Of a stretch of DNA of 64,000 nt, positions 51,400-60,745 are shown piece after piece (positions within the stretch are counted from its first letter, which is position 1; the number at the start of each line of letters is the position of its first letter). The stretch spans positions 930,001 through 994,000 of the forward strand of contig CP073693.1 in NCBI GenBank assembly GCA_018228645.1. The letters run 5' to 3'. Below the pieces are notes generated by a model that saw only the letters and a program-made list of their open reading frames with translations, had not been told where the DNA came from and did not search any database. The DNA comes from Clostridiaceae bacterium Marseille-Q4143. Lineage in GTDB: Bacteria; Bacillota; Clostridia; Lachnospirales; Lachnospiraceae. A program made the position numbers and the translations under genes.

Positions 51400-52059
51400 A
51401 TGACACTATCACTGTTTGTTAAAGATCCAGGAAGTGCTCTTACCCATTTTATTGGTATGATTATGGCGGCAATCGCAGCACTGCCTCTTCTGGCTGTTGC
51501 TGCAAGACATGACAGTTATCATGCGGTTGCAGCATTTGCAATTTTTGCCGGCAGCATGATTCTTCTCTATGCAGCCAGCACCATTTACCATACCTTTAAT
51601 ATCTCTGAAAAGATGAATAAAATACTGCGCAAGGCAGATCATATGATGATCTTTATCCTGATCGCCGGAAGTTACACTCCGATCTGTGTCATCCCATTAA
51701 AAGACACTGTGGGATATCCGCTTCTGGCACTGGTATGGACCGTTGCCATCATCGGTATGCTGATCAAGGCATTCTGGATCACCTGCCCGAAATGGTTCTC
51801 TTCCATCATATACATTTCCATGGGATGGCTCTGTGTTCTTGCCATGGTTCCGCTGGTCCAGGCTCTTCCCGCCGCAGCATTTGTCTGGCTGGTTGCCGGA
51901 GGTGTGATCTATACCGTCGGAGGTATTATCTACGCACTGAAGCTTCCGCTCTTCAATTCCAGACATCAGTTCTTTGGCTCTCATGAGATCTTCCATCTCT
52001 TTGTTATGGCCGGAAGTCTCTGCCATTATGTAGTCATGTTCTATATCGCACTCATGTAA
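51400..52059 (+). CDS. TrhA / hemolysin III family membrane protein
   Basis: This is a seven-helix membrane protein of the PAQR superfamily; some bacterial members affect membrane energetics or lipid balance. The 219 aa product has the motifs DPGSALTHFIGMIMAAIAAL, the first His region LLYAASTIYHTFNISEKMNK, DHMMIFILIAGSYTPICV, and the C-terminal metal-site region FGSHEIFHLFVMAGSLCHYV. AAGGAGG precedes ATG 51400. The substrate is unknown. Confidence 0.92.
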   Translation: MTLSLFVKDPGSALTHFIGMIMAAIAALPLLAVAARHDSYHAVAAFAIFAGSMILLYAASTIYHTFNISEKMNKILRKADHMMIFILIAGSYTPICVIPLKDTVGYPLLALVWTVAIIGMLIKAFWITCPKWFSSIIYISMGWLCVLAMVPLVQALPAAAFVWLVAGGVIYTVGGIIYALKLPLFNSRHQFFGSHEIFHLFVMAGSLCHYVVMFYIALM

Positions 52060-52070
52060 TTTCTCACATA

Positions 52071-52108
52071 AGGTGCCGCTTCTCTTTTGAGGAACGGCAC
52101 CTCTTTTT
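52071..52108. terminator. Terminator after trhA
   Basis: GGTGCCG and CGGCACC arms (52072-52101) followed by TCTTTTT on the plus strand, 12 bp after the trhA stop. It may also serve the converging spoIIQ-like gene. Confidence 0.8.
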
Positions 52109-52114
52109 GCGGTT

Positions 52115-52903
52115 TTATTCCAAATAATTCATGGGATTGACCGGCTCTCCATCTCTTAAAAGCTGGAAATAGAGATTGCTTCCCTCCAACGTGTAATACT
52201 TCGTCGGCTCACTCACATATCCCAGCAATGCTCCGGTATTTACCATATCCCCTTCTTTTACTGCCAGTTCCTTCAACTGTCCATAGACGGCTTCATAACC
52301 GCTTCCCAGATCCATGGACAGGGTTGTTCCTGTCTCCTCGTCAACCTTGATCTGCGTGACTTTTCCCTGTGCAGCGCACCAGACCTCCGTTCCCGGCTCT
52401 GCACTGATCACAATGGCCGGATGATATTTATACTGATTCAACGTTGCAAAATAAATGCTCTTGTCCATACTGTAATTCAGTATCACATCTCCGCTGACCG
52501 GCCACATCAGTTTACTGTTCTCCGCAAATGTCAGAAGCGGAGCCGCACTGCTTTCCTGTACCGGAACCTGTTCCGGCTCTTCCTGCTGTTCTTCTTCTGA
52601 TTCTTCCGGGGCTGCCTGTGCTAATTCCGCTTCCCCGATTTTCCGGAGGTCTTCTTCTGTTTCAATTTTTGCTTCTTCTGTCTCATTCTCCTGCGTATCG
52701 GCTCTGGCCACTGTTCCTGTAGAATTTGCCGCTTCTCTCTCAGCATCTTCTTTTGACGCCTGTTCCTCCGCCAGACGGTCTGCCGTCTGTTTCGGAACAT
52801 CCTGCGCCTGTCCCCTGCGGTACTGATAGATCCCGAAGATTCCTGACAGAGATAAGATGCAAAGGCACAGTGCAATCAAAAACCCTCTCTGCTTTCTATG
52901 CAT
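52115..52903 (-). CDS. SpoIIQ-like protein with degenerate M23 (LytM) domain
   Basis: In spore formers SpoIIQ anchors the channel between mother cell and forespore with SpoIIIAH. The 262 aa product has one N-terminal membrane helix (about 8-26), a long acidic low-complexity stretch (about 35-115) and a LytM fold (about 130-262, KLMWPVSGDVILNYSMDKSI to LYFQLLRDGEPVNPMNYLE). The metal ligands of active M23 peptidases are lost: HxxxD reads HPAIV, the late HxH reads LYF, and the Tyr-His site reads YGQL. It is thus probably structural. It lies next to spoIID. Confidence 0.82.
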   Translation of the reverse strand: MHRKQRGFLIALCLCILSLSGIFGIYQYRRGQAQDVPKQTADRLAEEQASKEDAEREAANSTGTVARADTQENETEEAKIETEEDLRKIGEAELAQAAPEESEEEQQEEPEQVPVQESSAAPLLTFAENSKLMWPVSGDVILNYSMDKSIYFATLNQYKYHPAIVISAEPGTEVWCAAQGKVTQIKVDEETGTTLSMDLGSGYEAVYGQLKELAVKEGDMVNTGALLGYVSEPTKYYTLEGSNLYFQLLRDGEPVNPMNYLE

Positions 52904-52933
52904 AACATCACCTCTGATCTTATTTTTGCCAGA

Positions 52934-53746
52934 TCAGAACAGGGTTATACACTCCGCATTTTCATAGAATTTCTGAATAACTTCTTCCCAGGACATGCCT
53001 TCCCGGATCATCCGGTCCGCCGTATACAGACTGATGCCAAATCCATGGCCATTTCCTTTTACAGTAATCCGCAGAATCTCTTCACTGTCATCTACATAAA
53101 AACAGCTGGACGGCAGATGCAGAAGTGTTCTGACAGACTCACCCTGCAGCATTTCGTCCCCCAGGCGCAACCGTGTCACATAATCAGAGGAATCCCGCTC
53201 CAATTCCGGCTTTTCCCATTCCTGATGAGCCGTATTTTCGCCCTGCAGAATCTGCAGAAATGTTTTCCGATCCATTCGAAATACCCGAAGGTAATCTTCC
53301 GATTCCCGGTCTTCCGGGCATTCCACTGCATGGATATAAGAATACTCCTCCCCCAACAGGATTCCGGCACGGGTTCTTCCGGCACTGATGCCATGCCAGG
53401 GAAGTGCCCGGTATTCGCCGTCTATGGTGATGACCTTGCCACAGGTCTTTTTTACCGCATCACAGGCCGCTTCATATGCTGTCTGCCGCACCTGTGGTTC
53501 TTCCATAACAGAAGTTCCGGTTCGCACCAGTTCCGTCCGGATCAGCACCGCCATCAGACACAGAGTTTCCTCATCCATCCAGCTTAAATCTTCCTGCAAA
53601 AGCCCTGCCAGTACCTGATATTCCCTGTCCGGGAGTTTTTCCTCCCTGCTGACTCCCTGACGGCCATTCATCAACAATATAGCCGTATATGGAAGGAAGA
53701 TTGCCAGGAACAGAATGGACCATAACATTTTCAGACCGTTTTTCAT
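52934..53746 (-). CDS. spoIID: Stage II sporulation protein D
   Basis: SpoIID is a membrane-bound lytic transglycosylase needed for engulfment. The 270 aa product has an N-terminal helix (about 8-26), the catalytic region near LMAVLIRTELVRTG with the Glu following Arg-Thr, AYEAACDAVKKTCGKVITID, WHGISAGRTRAGILLG, the LLHLPSSCFYV segment, and the C-terminal zinc-site motif GNGHGFGISLYTADRMI ending in MSWEEVIQKFYENAECITLF. Its stop lies 30 bp before the spoIIQ-like start on the same strand, so they form one operon. Confidence 0.92.
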   Translation of the reverse strand: MKNGLKMLWSILFLAIFLPYTAILLMNGRQGVSREEKLPDREYQVLAGLLQEDLSWMDEETLCLMAVLIRTELVRTGTSVMEEPQVRQTAYEAACDAVKKTCGKVITIDGEYRALPWHGISAGRTRAGILLGEEYSYIHAVECPEDRESEDYLRVFRMDRKTFLQILQGENTAHQEWEKPELERDSSDYVTRLRLGDEMLQGESVRTLLHLPSSCFYVDDSEEILRITVKGNGHGFGISLYTADRMIREGMSWEEVIQKFYENAECITLF

Positions 53747-53812
53747 CGTCGGACACCTCAGGTTATCTTATGAAGAAATCCGAACCTCTATACCGCTTTT
53801 CCTGTTCTGGTG

Positions 53813-53849
53813 AAAAAAGGAGCCGCGCAGGCGAAGCTGCGCAGCTCCC
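53813..53849 (-). terminator. Terminator of the ileS-glgP operon
   Basis: GGAGCTGCGCAG and CTGCGCGGCTCC arms pair on the minus strand and TTTTTT follows, 21 bp after the glgP stop. Confidence 0.88.
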
Positions 53850-53869
53850 TTCATTTATTTTTCAGTCAA

Positions 53870-56338
53870 TTATGCCTCTTCTTCCAGCTTAACTGTTACT
53901 TTGTCAAGCTTCCAGATATCATCCACATATTCCTGGATGGTACGGTCTGAGGTGAATTTCCCAGAATGTGCCACATTGAGCATTGCCATCTTTGCCCATC
54001 TCTTCTCATCACGATAAGCTTCCTCTACACGCCTCTGAGCGTCTGCATAGGAACGGAAATCTTTCAGGATGAAATACGGATCCGGACGGTTGTAACCGCC
54101 GTCGATCAGCAGTGCGTTATACAGCTCGCGGAATCGTTCCGGATCATTCGGTGCGTACTCACCGTTGATCAACTGTATCAGTACGTGACGGATCTCCTGG
54201 TCGGTATTGAACAGCTGGGACGGATCATAACCGCCCTTGCTCTCCAGATCGATGACTTCGTCTGCACTCATACCGAAGATAAATGCATTCTCTTCACCGA
54301 CTTCTTCCACGATCTCCACGTTTGCTCCGTCCATGGTTCCCAGAGTTACGGCACCATTCAGCATGAACTTCATGTTACCGGTCCCGGAAGCCTCTTTGGA
54401 AGCGGTTGAAATCTGCTCAGATACATCTGCCGCTGCAAAGATCCACTCTGCATTGGATACACGATAATCCTCGATAAATACGACTTTCAGCTTTCCGTTG
54501 ATGGATGCGTCGTTATTGACAACATCAGCTACGGAGTTGATCAGCTTGATCGTCAGTTTTGCTCTCATATAACCAGCTGCTGCTTTTGCACCGAAAATAA
54601 AGGTTCTCGGATAGAAATCCTTCTCCGGATGCTCTTTGATCTGGTTATACAGATACATTACATGAAGAATGTTCATGAGCTGTCTCTTGTACTCGTGAAG
54701 TCTCTTCACCTGCACGTCAAAAATGGAGCGCGGGTCTACATCAATGCCGTTGTGCTCTTTGATGTATTTAGCCAGACGTACTTTGTTCTGGTACTTGATG
54801 TTCATGAACTCATGCTGAGCCTTCTCATCATCTACATAAACAGCCAGGCCTTTGATTCTCGGCAGATCGGTGATCCACTCGTCACCTACATGCTCGGTTA
54901 CCCATTTTGCAAGAAGCGGGTTACCATGAAGCAGGAAACGTCTCTGGGTAATACCATTGGTCTTGTTGTTGAATTTCTGCGGCATCATCTCGTAGAAATC
55001 CTTCAGCTCTCTCTTCTTCAGGATCTCAGTATGCAGTTTAGCCACACCGTTTACAGAATAACCTGCCACGATTGCCAGATGAGCCATCTTTACCTGACCG
55101 TCCATGATAATGGCCATCTTCTTAACCTTCTCATAGTTGTTCGGGTACTGTTTCTGGATCTCAATGACAAATCTGCGGTTGATCTCCTCTACGATCTGGT
55201 AGATACGCGGAAGCAGTCTGGAGAACAGCTCGATCGGCCATTTTTCCAGTGCCTCAGCCATGATGGTGTGGTTGGTGTAAGCACAGGTTTTAGTGGTTAC
55301 ATCCCATGCCTCATCCCACTCCAGTCCTTCCTCATCCATCAGGATACGCATCAGCTCTGCAACAGCTACCGTCGGATGGGTATCGTTCAGCTGGAAGGTT
55401 GCCTTCTCATAGAACTTACGGATGTCACTGTGATTCTTCTTATATTTTGCGATTGCTTCCTGTACGCTGGCGGATACAAAGAAGTACTGCTGTTTCAGAC
55501 GCAGCTCTTTACCTGCCATATGGTTATCATTCGGATAAAGTACTTCTACCAGGTTGCGGGCAAGGTTCTCCTGCTCGACAGCCTTCTCATACTCACCTTT
55601 GTCGAAGCGGTCAAGCTCAAAAGAGTTCACTGCCTCTGCATCCCAGATACGTAAGGTGTTGATCACATTGTTGCCATAACCGACGATCGGAAGATCCACC
55701 GGTACAGCCAGTACGGACTGATATCCTTCCTGGATGAATACATTCTTTCCATTATGGTTCTCAATACGTACATATCCGCCGAATTTGACGGTTTTTGCAT
55801 ATTCCGGACGGCGCAGCTCGAATGGATTGCCATTCTTCAGCCACATATCCGGAACTTCTACCTGATATCCATCCACAATCTGCTGTTTGAACATACCATA
55901 GCGATAACGGATACCACAGCCATAAGCTGCATAGCCGAGTGTAGCAAGGGAATCCATAAAGCATGCTGCAAGACGTCCCAGACCACCGTTACCAAGGGCT
56001 GCATCCGGCTCCTGGTCTTCGATCATGTTCAGATCCAGTCCGATCTCTTCCAGTGCTTCTTTTACTTCATCATAGAATGTAAGGTTGATCAGGTTGTTGC
56101 CCAGTGCACGGCCCATGAGGAACTCCATGGACATATAGTATACAATCTTCGGATCTGATTTCTCATATTCCTTCTGTGTTGCAATCCACGCATCCATGAT
56201 CGCATCTTTGACAGCATATCCCACTGCCTGGAAAATCTGCTGTTCAGTTGCTTCCTCAATCTCCTTACGGAACAGTGTGCGGACATTATACTTTACACTT
56301 CTGATGAAGAATTCCTTATTAAAGGTTCTTTTGGCCAT
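53870..56338 (-). CDS. glgP: Glycogen/starch/alpha-glucan phosphorylase
   Basis: This releases glucose-1-phosphate from glycogen or maltodextrins with a pyridoxal-phosphate cofactor. The 822 aa product has GNGGLGRLAACFMDSLATLG, YGCGIRYRYGMFKQ, and the PLP region EASGTGNMKFMLNGAVTLGT with the cofactor Lys. Length is that of the large family. ATG 56338 has AAAGGAGG nine bases upstream. It lies 13 bp after ileS and the two are probably cotranscribed, so glgP may fall under the isoleucine T-box. Phosphoglucomutase at 24-26 kb would take its product onward. Confidence 0.96.
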   Translation of the reverse strand: MAKRTFNKEFFIRSVKYNVRTLFRKEIEEATEQQIFQAVGYAVKDAIMDAWIATQKEYEKSDPKIVYYMSMEFLMGRALGNNLINLTFYDEVKEALEEIGLDLNMIEDQEPDAALGNGGLGRLAACFMDSLATLGYAAYGCGIRYRYGMFKQQIVDGYQVEVPDMWLKNGNPFELRRPEYAKTVKFGGYVRIENHNGKNVFIQEGYQSVLAVPVDLPIVGYGNNVINTLRIWDAEAVNSFELDRFDKGEYEKAVEQENLARNLVEVLYPNDNHMAGKELRLKQQYFFVSASVQEAIAKYKKNHSDIRKFYEKATFQLNDTHPTVAVAELMRILMDEEGLEWDEAWDVTTKTCAYTNHTIMAEALEKWPIELFSRLLPRIYQIVEEINRRFVIEIQKQYPNNYEKVKKMAIIMDGQVKMAHLAIVAGYSVNGVAKLHTEILKKRELKDFYEMMPQKFNNKTNGITQRRFLLHGNPLLAKWVTEHVGDEWITDLPRIKGLAVYVDDEKAQHEFMNIKYQNKVRLAKYIKEHNGIDVDPRSIFDVQVKRLHEYKRQLMNILHVMYLYNQIKEHPEKDFYPRTFIFGAKAAAGYMRAKLTIKLINSVADVVNNDASINGKLKVVFIEDYRVSNAEWIFAAADVSEQISTASKEASGTGNMKFMLNGAVTLGTMDGANVEIVEEVGEENAFIFGMSADEVIDLESKGGYDPSQLFNTDQEIRHVLIQLINGEYAPNDPERFRELYNALLIDGGYNRPDPYFILKDFRSYADAQRRVEEAYRDEKRWAKMAMLNVAHSGKFTSDRTIQEYVDDIWKLDKVTVKLEEEA

Positions 56339-56351
56339 TTTATGCCTCCTT

Positions 56352-59300
56352 TTACTGCTTTTCAACTCCAAGAGTCACGGATTCGCCATTGATGCTCCAC
56401 TCTTTTGTATATCCTTTTACCTCATCAAAACGGATATCCGATGCCATAACGTCGCTTAAGATTTCCTCGCGGTATTCCTTCATGTAGCCTTCAATCTTCT
56501 GATTGCCCATGCTGTATACCACGATCTTATCCATCACTTCAAATCCAGCCTCTTTACGCATAGTCTGGATCTTGCTGATGATCTCTCTTACAAATCCCTC
56601 CTCAATAAGTGCATCACTCAGATTTGTATCGAGAACAACGGTTACGGTGCTGTCTTCCTCTGTCACGTACCCCTCCATCTGGGCGGTATCAATGAGCAGA
56701 TCCTCTTTTGATAATACCACGTTCTGTCCGTCGATGTCAAATGACAGGCTTCCGGTACTTTCCAGCTCTTTCATAGCTTCACGGCCGTTTAATTCAGCGA
56801 GATGTGTACGGATTCCATTCAGCAGTTTTCCATACTTCGGACCTACCGTCTTCAGCTGCGGTTTGAAGGTATAGCTGGTGAAATCACTTAAGTCATCTTT
56901 GAACTCGACATTCTTCACGTTCAGCTCATCTGCCACAACAGCTTTAAACATATCATCCAGCGGACGCTCAGCACGTACATACATGGTTCCGATCGGCTGA
57001 CGGTTTTTGATATTAGCCGTATTTCTTGCGGCACGTCCCATAACGACAACGTCCAGAACTTCTTCCATGGAAGCTTCCAGCTCTTTGTCGATCAGGTTCT
57101 CGTCTACCTTCGGGAAATCGCAGAGATGTACGCTCTCCGGTGCATTCTTGTCAACGCTACATACCAGATTGCGGTAGATCTCCTCGGTCATGAACGGGAT
57201 CATCGGAGCAGCTGCCTTACTGATGGTTACCAGTGCTGTATAAAGGGTCATGTAAGCATTGATCTTATCCTGCTCCATTCCTTTTGCCCAGAAACGCTCA
57301 CGGCTTCTTCTTACATACCAGTTACTTAAGTCATCAACGAACTCCTGCAGAGCCTTTGCAGCTTCCGGAATCCGGTAATTTGCCAGGTTGTCATCAACTG
57401 CACCTACCGTGGAGTTCAGTTTGGATAAGATCCAGCGGTCCATAACGGTGAGGGTCTTCTCATCTAATGTATATTTACTTGCGTCAAAATTATCAATATT
57501 CGCATACAGTACAAAGAATGCATAGGTATTCCACAGAGTACCCATGAATTTTCTCTGGCCTTCCTGTACAGCCTTGCCATGGAATCGATTCGGCAGCCAC
57601 GGTGCACTGTTGATATAGAAGTACCAGCGGATTGCATCTGCTCCGTAGGTCTTAAGCGCATCAAATGGGTCAACGGCATTTCCTTTAGATTTACTCATCT
57701 TCTGGCCGTTCTCATCCTGTACATGTCCAAGCACGATAACATTCTCATAAGGACTTCTGTTGAACAGCAGGGTAGACTCTGCCATCAGGGAATAGAACCA
57801 TCCACGGGTCTGGTCTACTGCCTCGGAAATGAACTGAGCAGGGAACTGCTGCTCAAACAGATCCTTATTCTCAAAAGGATAATGATGCTGAGCAAAGGGC
57901 ATTGCTCCTGAGTCAAACCAGCAGTCGATAACTTCCGGCACTCTCTTCATGGTCTTGCCGCATTTCGGGCAGGTGCAGGTAATCTCGTCGATATACGGAC
58001 GATGCAGCTCTACAGTCAGGGCTTTCTCATTTCCGCTCATCTCTTTTAACTGCTCACGGGAACCGATTGCTTCCTGATGTCCGCATTCTTCACACTCCCA
58101 GATATTCAGCGGAGTTCCCCAGTAACGGTTACGGGATACGCCCCAGTCCTGAATATTCTCCAGCCAGTTTCCGAAACGTCCTTTACCAATGCTCTGGGGA
58201 ATCCAGTTTACCGTATTATTATTACGTACCAGATCATCACGTACTGCTGTCATTTTGATAAACCAGGACTCACGTGCATAGTAGATCAGCGGAGTATCGC
58301 ATCTCCAGCAGAACGGGTAATCATGCTCAAATTTCGGTGCATCAAACAGGAGACCTCTTGCATCCAGATCCTTTAATACTTCCGGATCTGCTTTTTTTAC
58401 AAACAGTCCTGCAAACGGAGTTTCCTTTGTCATGTTACCCTTTTCATCTACAAACTGAAGGAAAGGCAGATCATATTTACGTCCTACACGAGCATCGTCT
58501 TCACCAAATGCCGGAGCAATATGAACAATACCTGTACCATCTGTCATGGTAACATAATTATCGCAGGTAACAAAATGAGCTTTCTTGTGCTGTTTCTCAG
58601 CAGTCTCTTTTGCACATGCATATAACGGCTCATACTCTTTATACTCAAGATCTTTTCCTTTATAGGTCTCAAGTACTTCATAAGCTGCTTTTCCATCTTC
58701 TGCAAGTTTTCCAAGAACCTTATCAAGCAGAGCTTCTGCCATATAGTAAGTATATCCGTCTGCTGCTTTTACCTTGCAGTAAGTTTCATCCGGGTTTACA
58801 CAGAGGCATGTATTGGACGGCAGTGTCCACGGTGTAGTGGTCCATGCCAGGAAATAAGCGTCTTCTCCAACTACTTTAAAACGAACAATTGCAGAGCGCT
58901 CTTTTACTGCTTTATATCCCTGAGCAACCTCATGAGAAGAAAGAGGGGTACCGCAGCGCGGGCAGTAGGGAACGATCTTGAATCCTTTATAAAGAAGTCC
59001 CTTATCCCAGATGCTTTTCAGAGCCCACCACTCGGACTCGATGAAGTTATCGTCATAAGTAACGTACGGGTTATCCATATCAGCCCAGAAACCAACGGTA
59101 CCGGAGAAATCTTCCCACATTCCTTTGTATTTCCAGACACTCTCCTTACATTTGGTGATGAACGGAGCCAGACCATACTGCTCGATCTGTTCTTTTCCAT
59201 CCAGTCCCAGAAGTTTCTCTACTTCCAACTCTACCGGCAGTCCGTGGGTATCCCATCCTGCTTTTCTCGGTACATAGTAACCTTTCATAGTACGGTATCT

Positions 59301-59507
59301 CGGAATCATATCCTTGATAACACGGGTAAGCACGTGTCCGATGTGCGGCTTACCGTTGGCGGTAGGCGGTCCATCATAGAAGGTATAAGTCGGGCATCCT
59401 TCTCTCTGCTCCATACTCTTTTTAAATGTGTTGTCTTCTTTCCAGAACTGTTCTACTTCTTTTTCTCGTTCCACAAAGTTCATGTCGGTGTTTACTTTGC
59501 TGTACAT
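56352..59507 (-). CDS. ileS: Isoleucyl-tRNA synthetase
   Basis: IleS charges tRNA-Ile and edits valine. The 1051 aa product has the HIGH motif in TANGKPHIGHVLTRVIKDMI, an editing domain (TTTPWTLPSNTCLCVNPDET), KMSKSKGNAVDPFDALKTYG, and an anticodon-binding region. Its length and the absence of a C-terminal zinc finger place it with the eukaryal-like second type of bacterial IleS. That type is often less sensitive to mupirocin. ATG 59507 is preferred over a TTG three codons earlier because of the GGAGG spacing. A T-box leader lies upstream. Confidence 0.95.
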   Translation of the reverse strand: MYSKVNTDMNFVEREKEVEQFWKEDNTFKKSMEQREGCPTYTFYDGPPTANGKPHIGHVLTRVIKDMIPRYRTMKGYYVPRKAGWDTHGLPVELEVEKLLGLDGKEQIEQYGLAPFITKCKESVWKYKGMWEDFSGTVGFWADMDNPYVTYDDNFIESEWWALKSIWDKGLLYKGFKIVPYCPRCGTPLSSHEVAQGYKAVKERSAIVRFKVVGEDAYFLAWTTTPWTLPSNTCLCVNPDETYCKVKAADGYTYYMAEALLDKVLGKLAEDGKAAYEVLETYKGKDLEYKEYEPLYACAKETAEKQHKKAHFVTCDNYVTMTDGTGIVHIAPAFGEDDARVGRKYDLPFLQFVDEKGNMTKETPFAGLFVKKADPEVLKDLDARGLLFDAPKFEHDYPFCWRCDTPLIYYARESWFIKMTAVRDDLVRNNNTVNWIPQSIGKGRFGNWLENIQDWGVSRNRYWGTPLNIWECEECGHQEAIGSREQLKEMSGNEKALTVELHRPYIDEITCTCPKCGKTMKRVPEVIDCWFDSGAMPFAQHHYPFENKDLFEQQFPAQFISEAVDQTRGWFYSLMAESTLLFNRSPYENVIVLGHVQDENGQKMSKSKGNAVDPFDALKTYGADAIRWYFYINSAPWLPNRFHGKAVQEGQRKFMGTLWNTYAFFVLYANIDNFDASKYTLDEKTLTVMDRWILSKLNSTVGAVDDNLANYRIPEAAKALQEFVDDLSNWYVRRSRERFWAKGMEQDKINAYMTLYTALVTISKAAAPMIPFMTEEIYRNLVCSVDKNAPESVHLCDFPKVDENLIDKELEASMEEVLDVVVMGRAARNTANIKNRQPIGTMYVRAERPLDDMFKAVVADELNVKNVEFKDDLSDFTSYTFKPQLKTVGPKYGKLLNGIRTHLAELNGREAMKELESTGSLSFDIDGQNVVLSKEDLLIDTAQMEGYVTEEDSTVTVVLDTNLSDALIEEGFVREIISKIQTMRKEAGFEVMDKIVVYSMGNQKIEGYMKEYREEILSDVMASDIRFDEVKGYTKEWSINGESVTLGVEKQ

Positions 59508-59574
59508 GTTCTTCAAACCTCCTTATTCTTTCCGGTTTCGGTCAAGCATGTTTATTTGGTTCGTTATTCGCGTA

Positions 59575-59845
59575 TAAAAAAAGCTCCACCCTGTCTGCAA
59601 CAGGACGGAGCTTTATAGCCCGTTTATTAACCACCTCTTACAACATACCATCATATGCGTTCCCTGTAACGGTGGGACATCCGTCGAGGCTTACCTTTCC
59701 TTATATAATATAGAAACTTTTCAGCCCGAGGCTCGGAAGTGATTTTCGAAAAATCCTGTACTTTCACCGGGCTCACACCTTCCCCGGTTCGCTGGGCATT
59801 TCCAGAAGTTTCTACTGTCTTCGTCACAGCCTTTTACACAGAAAA
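59575..59845 (-). promoter_or_regulatory. Isoleucine T-box leader of ileS
   Basis: The 270-base leader has a long stem I, a T-box core resembling AGGTGG followed by AACGGG (complement of 59620-59637) and then a terminator (59575-59616: AAAGCTCC-GTCCTGT / ACAGG-GTGGAGCTTTTTTT). A candidate specifier ATC (Ile) is at 59741-59743 on the minus strand in AAAATCACTTCCGAG. Uncharged tRNA-Ile would pair there and with the core to stop termination. The ileS ribosome site lies about 60 bases further on. Confidence 0.85.
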
Positions 59846-59887
59846 CATTATAAAGGCGGCTGAAGAGATTTGTCAAGGCTTTCGCTG

Positions 59888-60745
59888 CTATTTCTGCTTT
59901 GTGTAAACCATAAATTCATCCCATGCAGCATCCTGAAGTTTATGGAACAGTTCATCCGCTTTGCCTCCTACCGGAATCTTATCTACTTCCGTAATCCGAT
60001 TGCAGAGAGTTCCGGAACTGGTAATGATCAGTTCGTCGGCATTCATTGCCTCTGTTACCGTAATTTCTTCTGCTCTGGTTGGTACTCCCAGTTTTTCTGC
60101 GGTCTTAATCAGATGCTTAATGGCAATTCCCGGAAGAACCTTGTTATCAAAAGGATGATATACAAGCGTTCCGTCAATCAGGAAAGAAACATTGGAATGA
60201 GCCATCTCTGTTACCCGGTCACCTCTGTGGAAAATAACTTCCTGACAGCCTGCCTCTTTTGCCTTCTGGTTGGCAATAACACTGGGAATCAGGTTCAGGG
60301 TCTTAATATTACAATGAAGAAATCTGGTGTCTTCCAGTGTAATGGTATGGAATTCCTTCTCCTTCGGAGACAGATCCATTGGCATCAAAAAAGCCATCAG
60401 GTTCGGTTTCACCTCTGTCTCATCCGGGAAGAGATGATTCCGTAATGCCGTTCCCCTGGAAGTCTGCCAGTAAAGAATTCCCTTTCCGTCATTTCCATCA
60501 TAAGCCTCTACCAGACTGTACAGAATCTTCTCCAGTTCTTCTCTGCTATACTGAAATGGAATACGAAGAAGTCTGCAACTGTTATAAAATCGGTCAAAAT
60601 GATCTTCCAGTGCAAAAATGACTCCATTCTGTACATAAGTAGCATCATAGCAGCCATCACCAAAATATACGGCTCTGTCCAAAATCGGGCAACTGATCTC
60701 GCTTAAAGGTCCTATCGTTCCATTGTAATATCCAACTTCTTTCAT
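59888..60745 (-). CDS. Class IV aminotransferase, D-amino-acid transaminase type
   Basis: This is a PLP enzyme of the D-alanine/branched-chain aminotransferase fold. The 285 aa product has an N-terminal part with ISCPILDRAVYFGDGCYDAT, the PLP Lys in HCNIKTLNLIPSVIANQKAK, the AGCQEVIFHRGDRVTEMAHS segment and the late ELIITSSGTLCNRITEVDKI. These fit D-amino-acid transaminase (making D-Glu or D-Ala for the wall) better than IlvE. Its start overlaps the stop of the transporter gene (ATGA), so the two are coupled. Confidence 0.87.
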   Translation of the reverse strand: MKEVGYYNGTIGPLSEISCPILDRAVYFGDGCYDATYVQNGVIFALEDHFDRFYNSCRLLRIPFQYSREELEKILYSLVEAYDGNDGKGILYWQTSRGTALRNHLFPDETEVKPNLMAFLMPMDLSPKEKEFHTITLEDTRFLHCNIKTLNLIPSVIANQKAKEAGCQEVIFHRGDRVTEMAHSNVSFLIDGTLVYHPFDNKVLPGIAIKHLIKTAEKLGVPTRAEEITVTEAMNADELIITSSGTLCNRITEVDKIPVGGKADELFHKLQDAAWDEFMVYTKQK

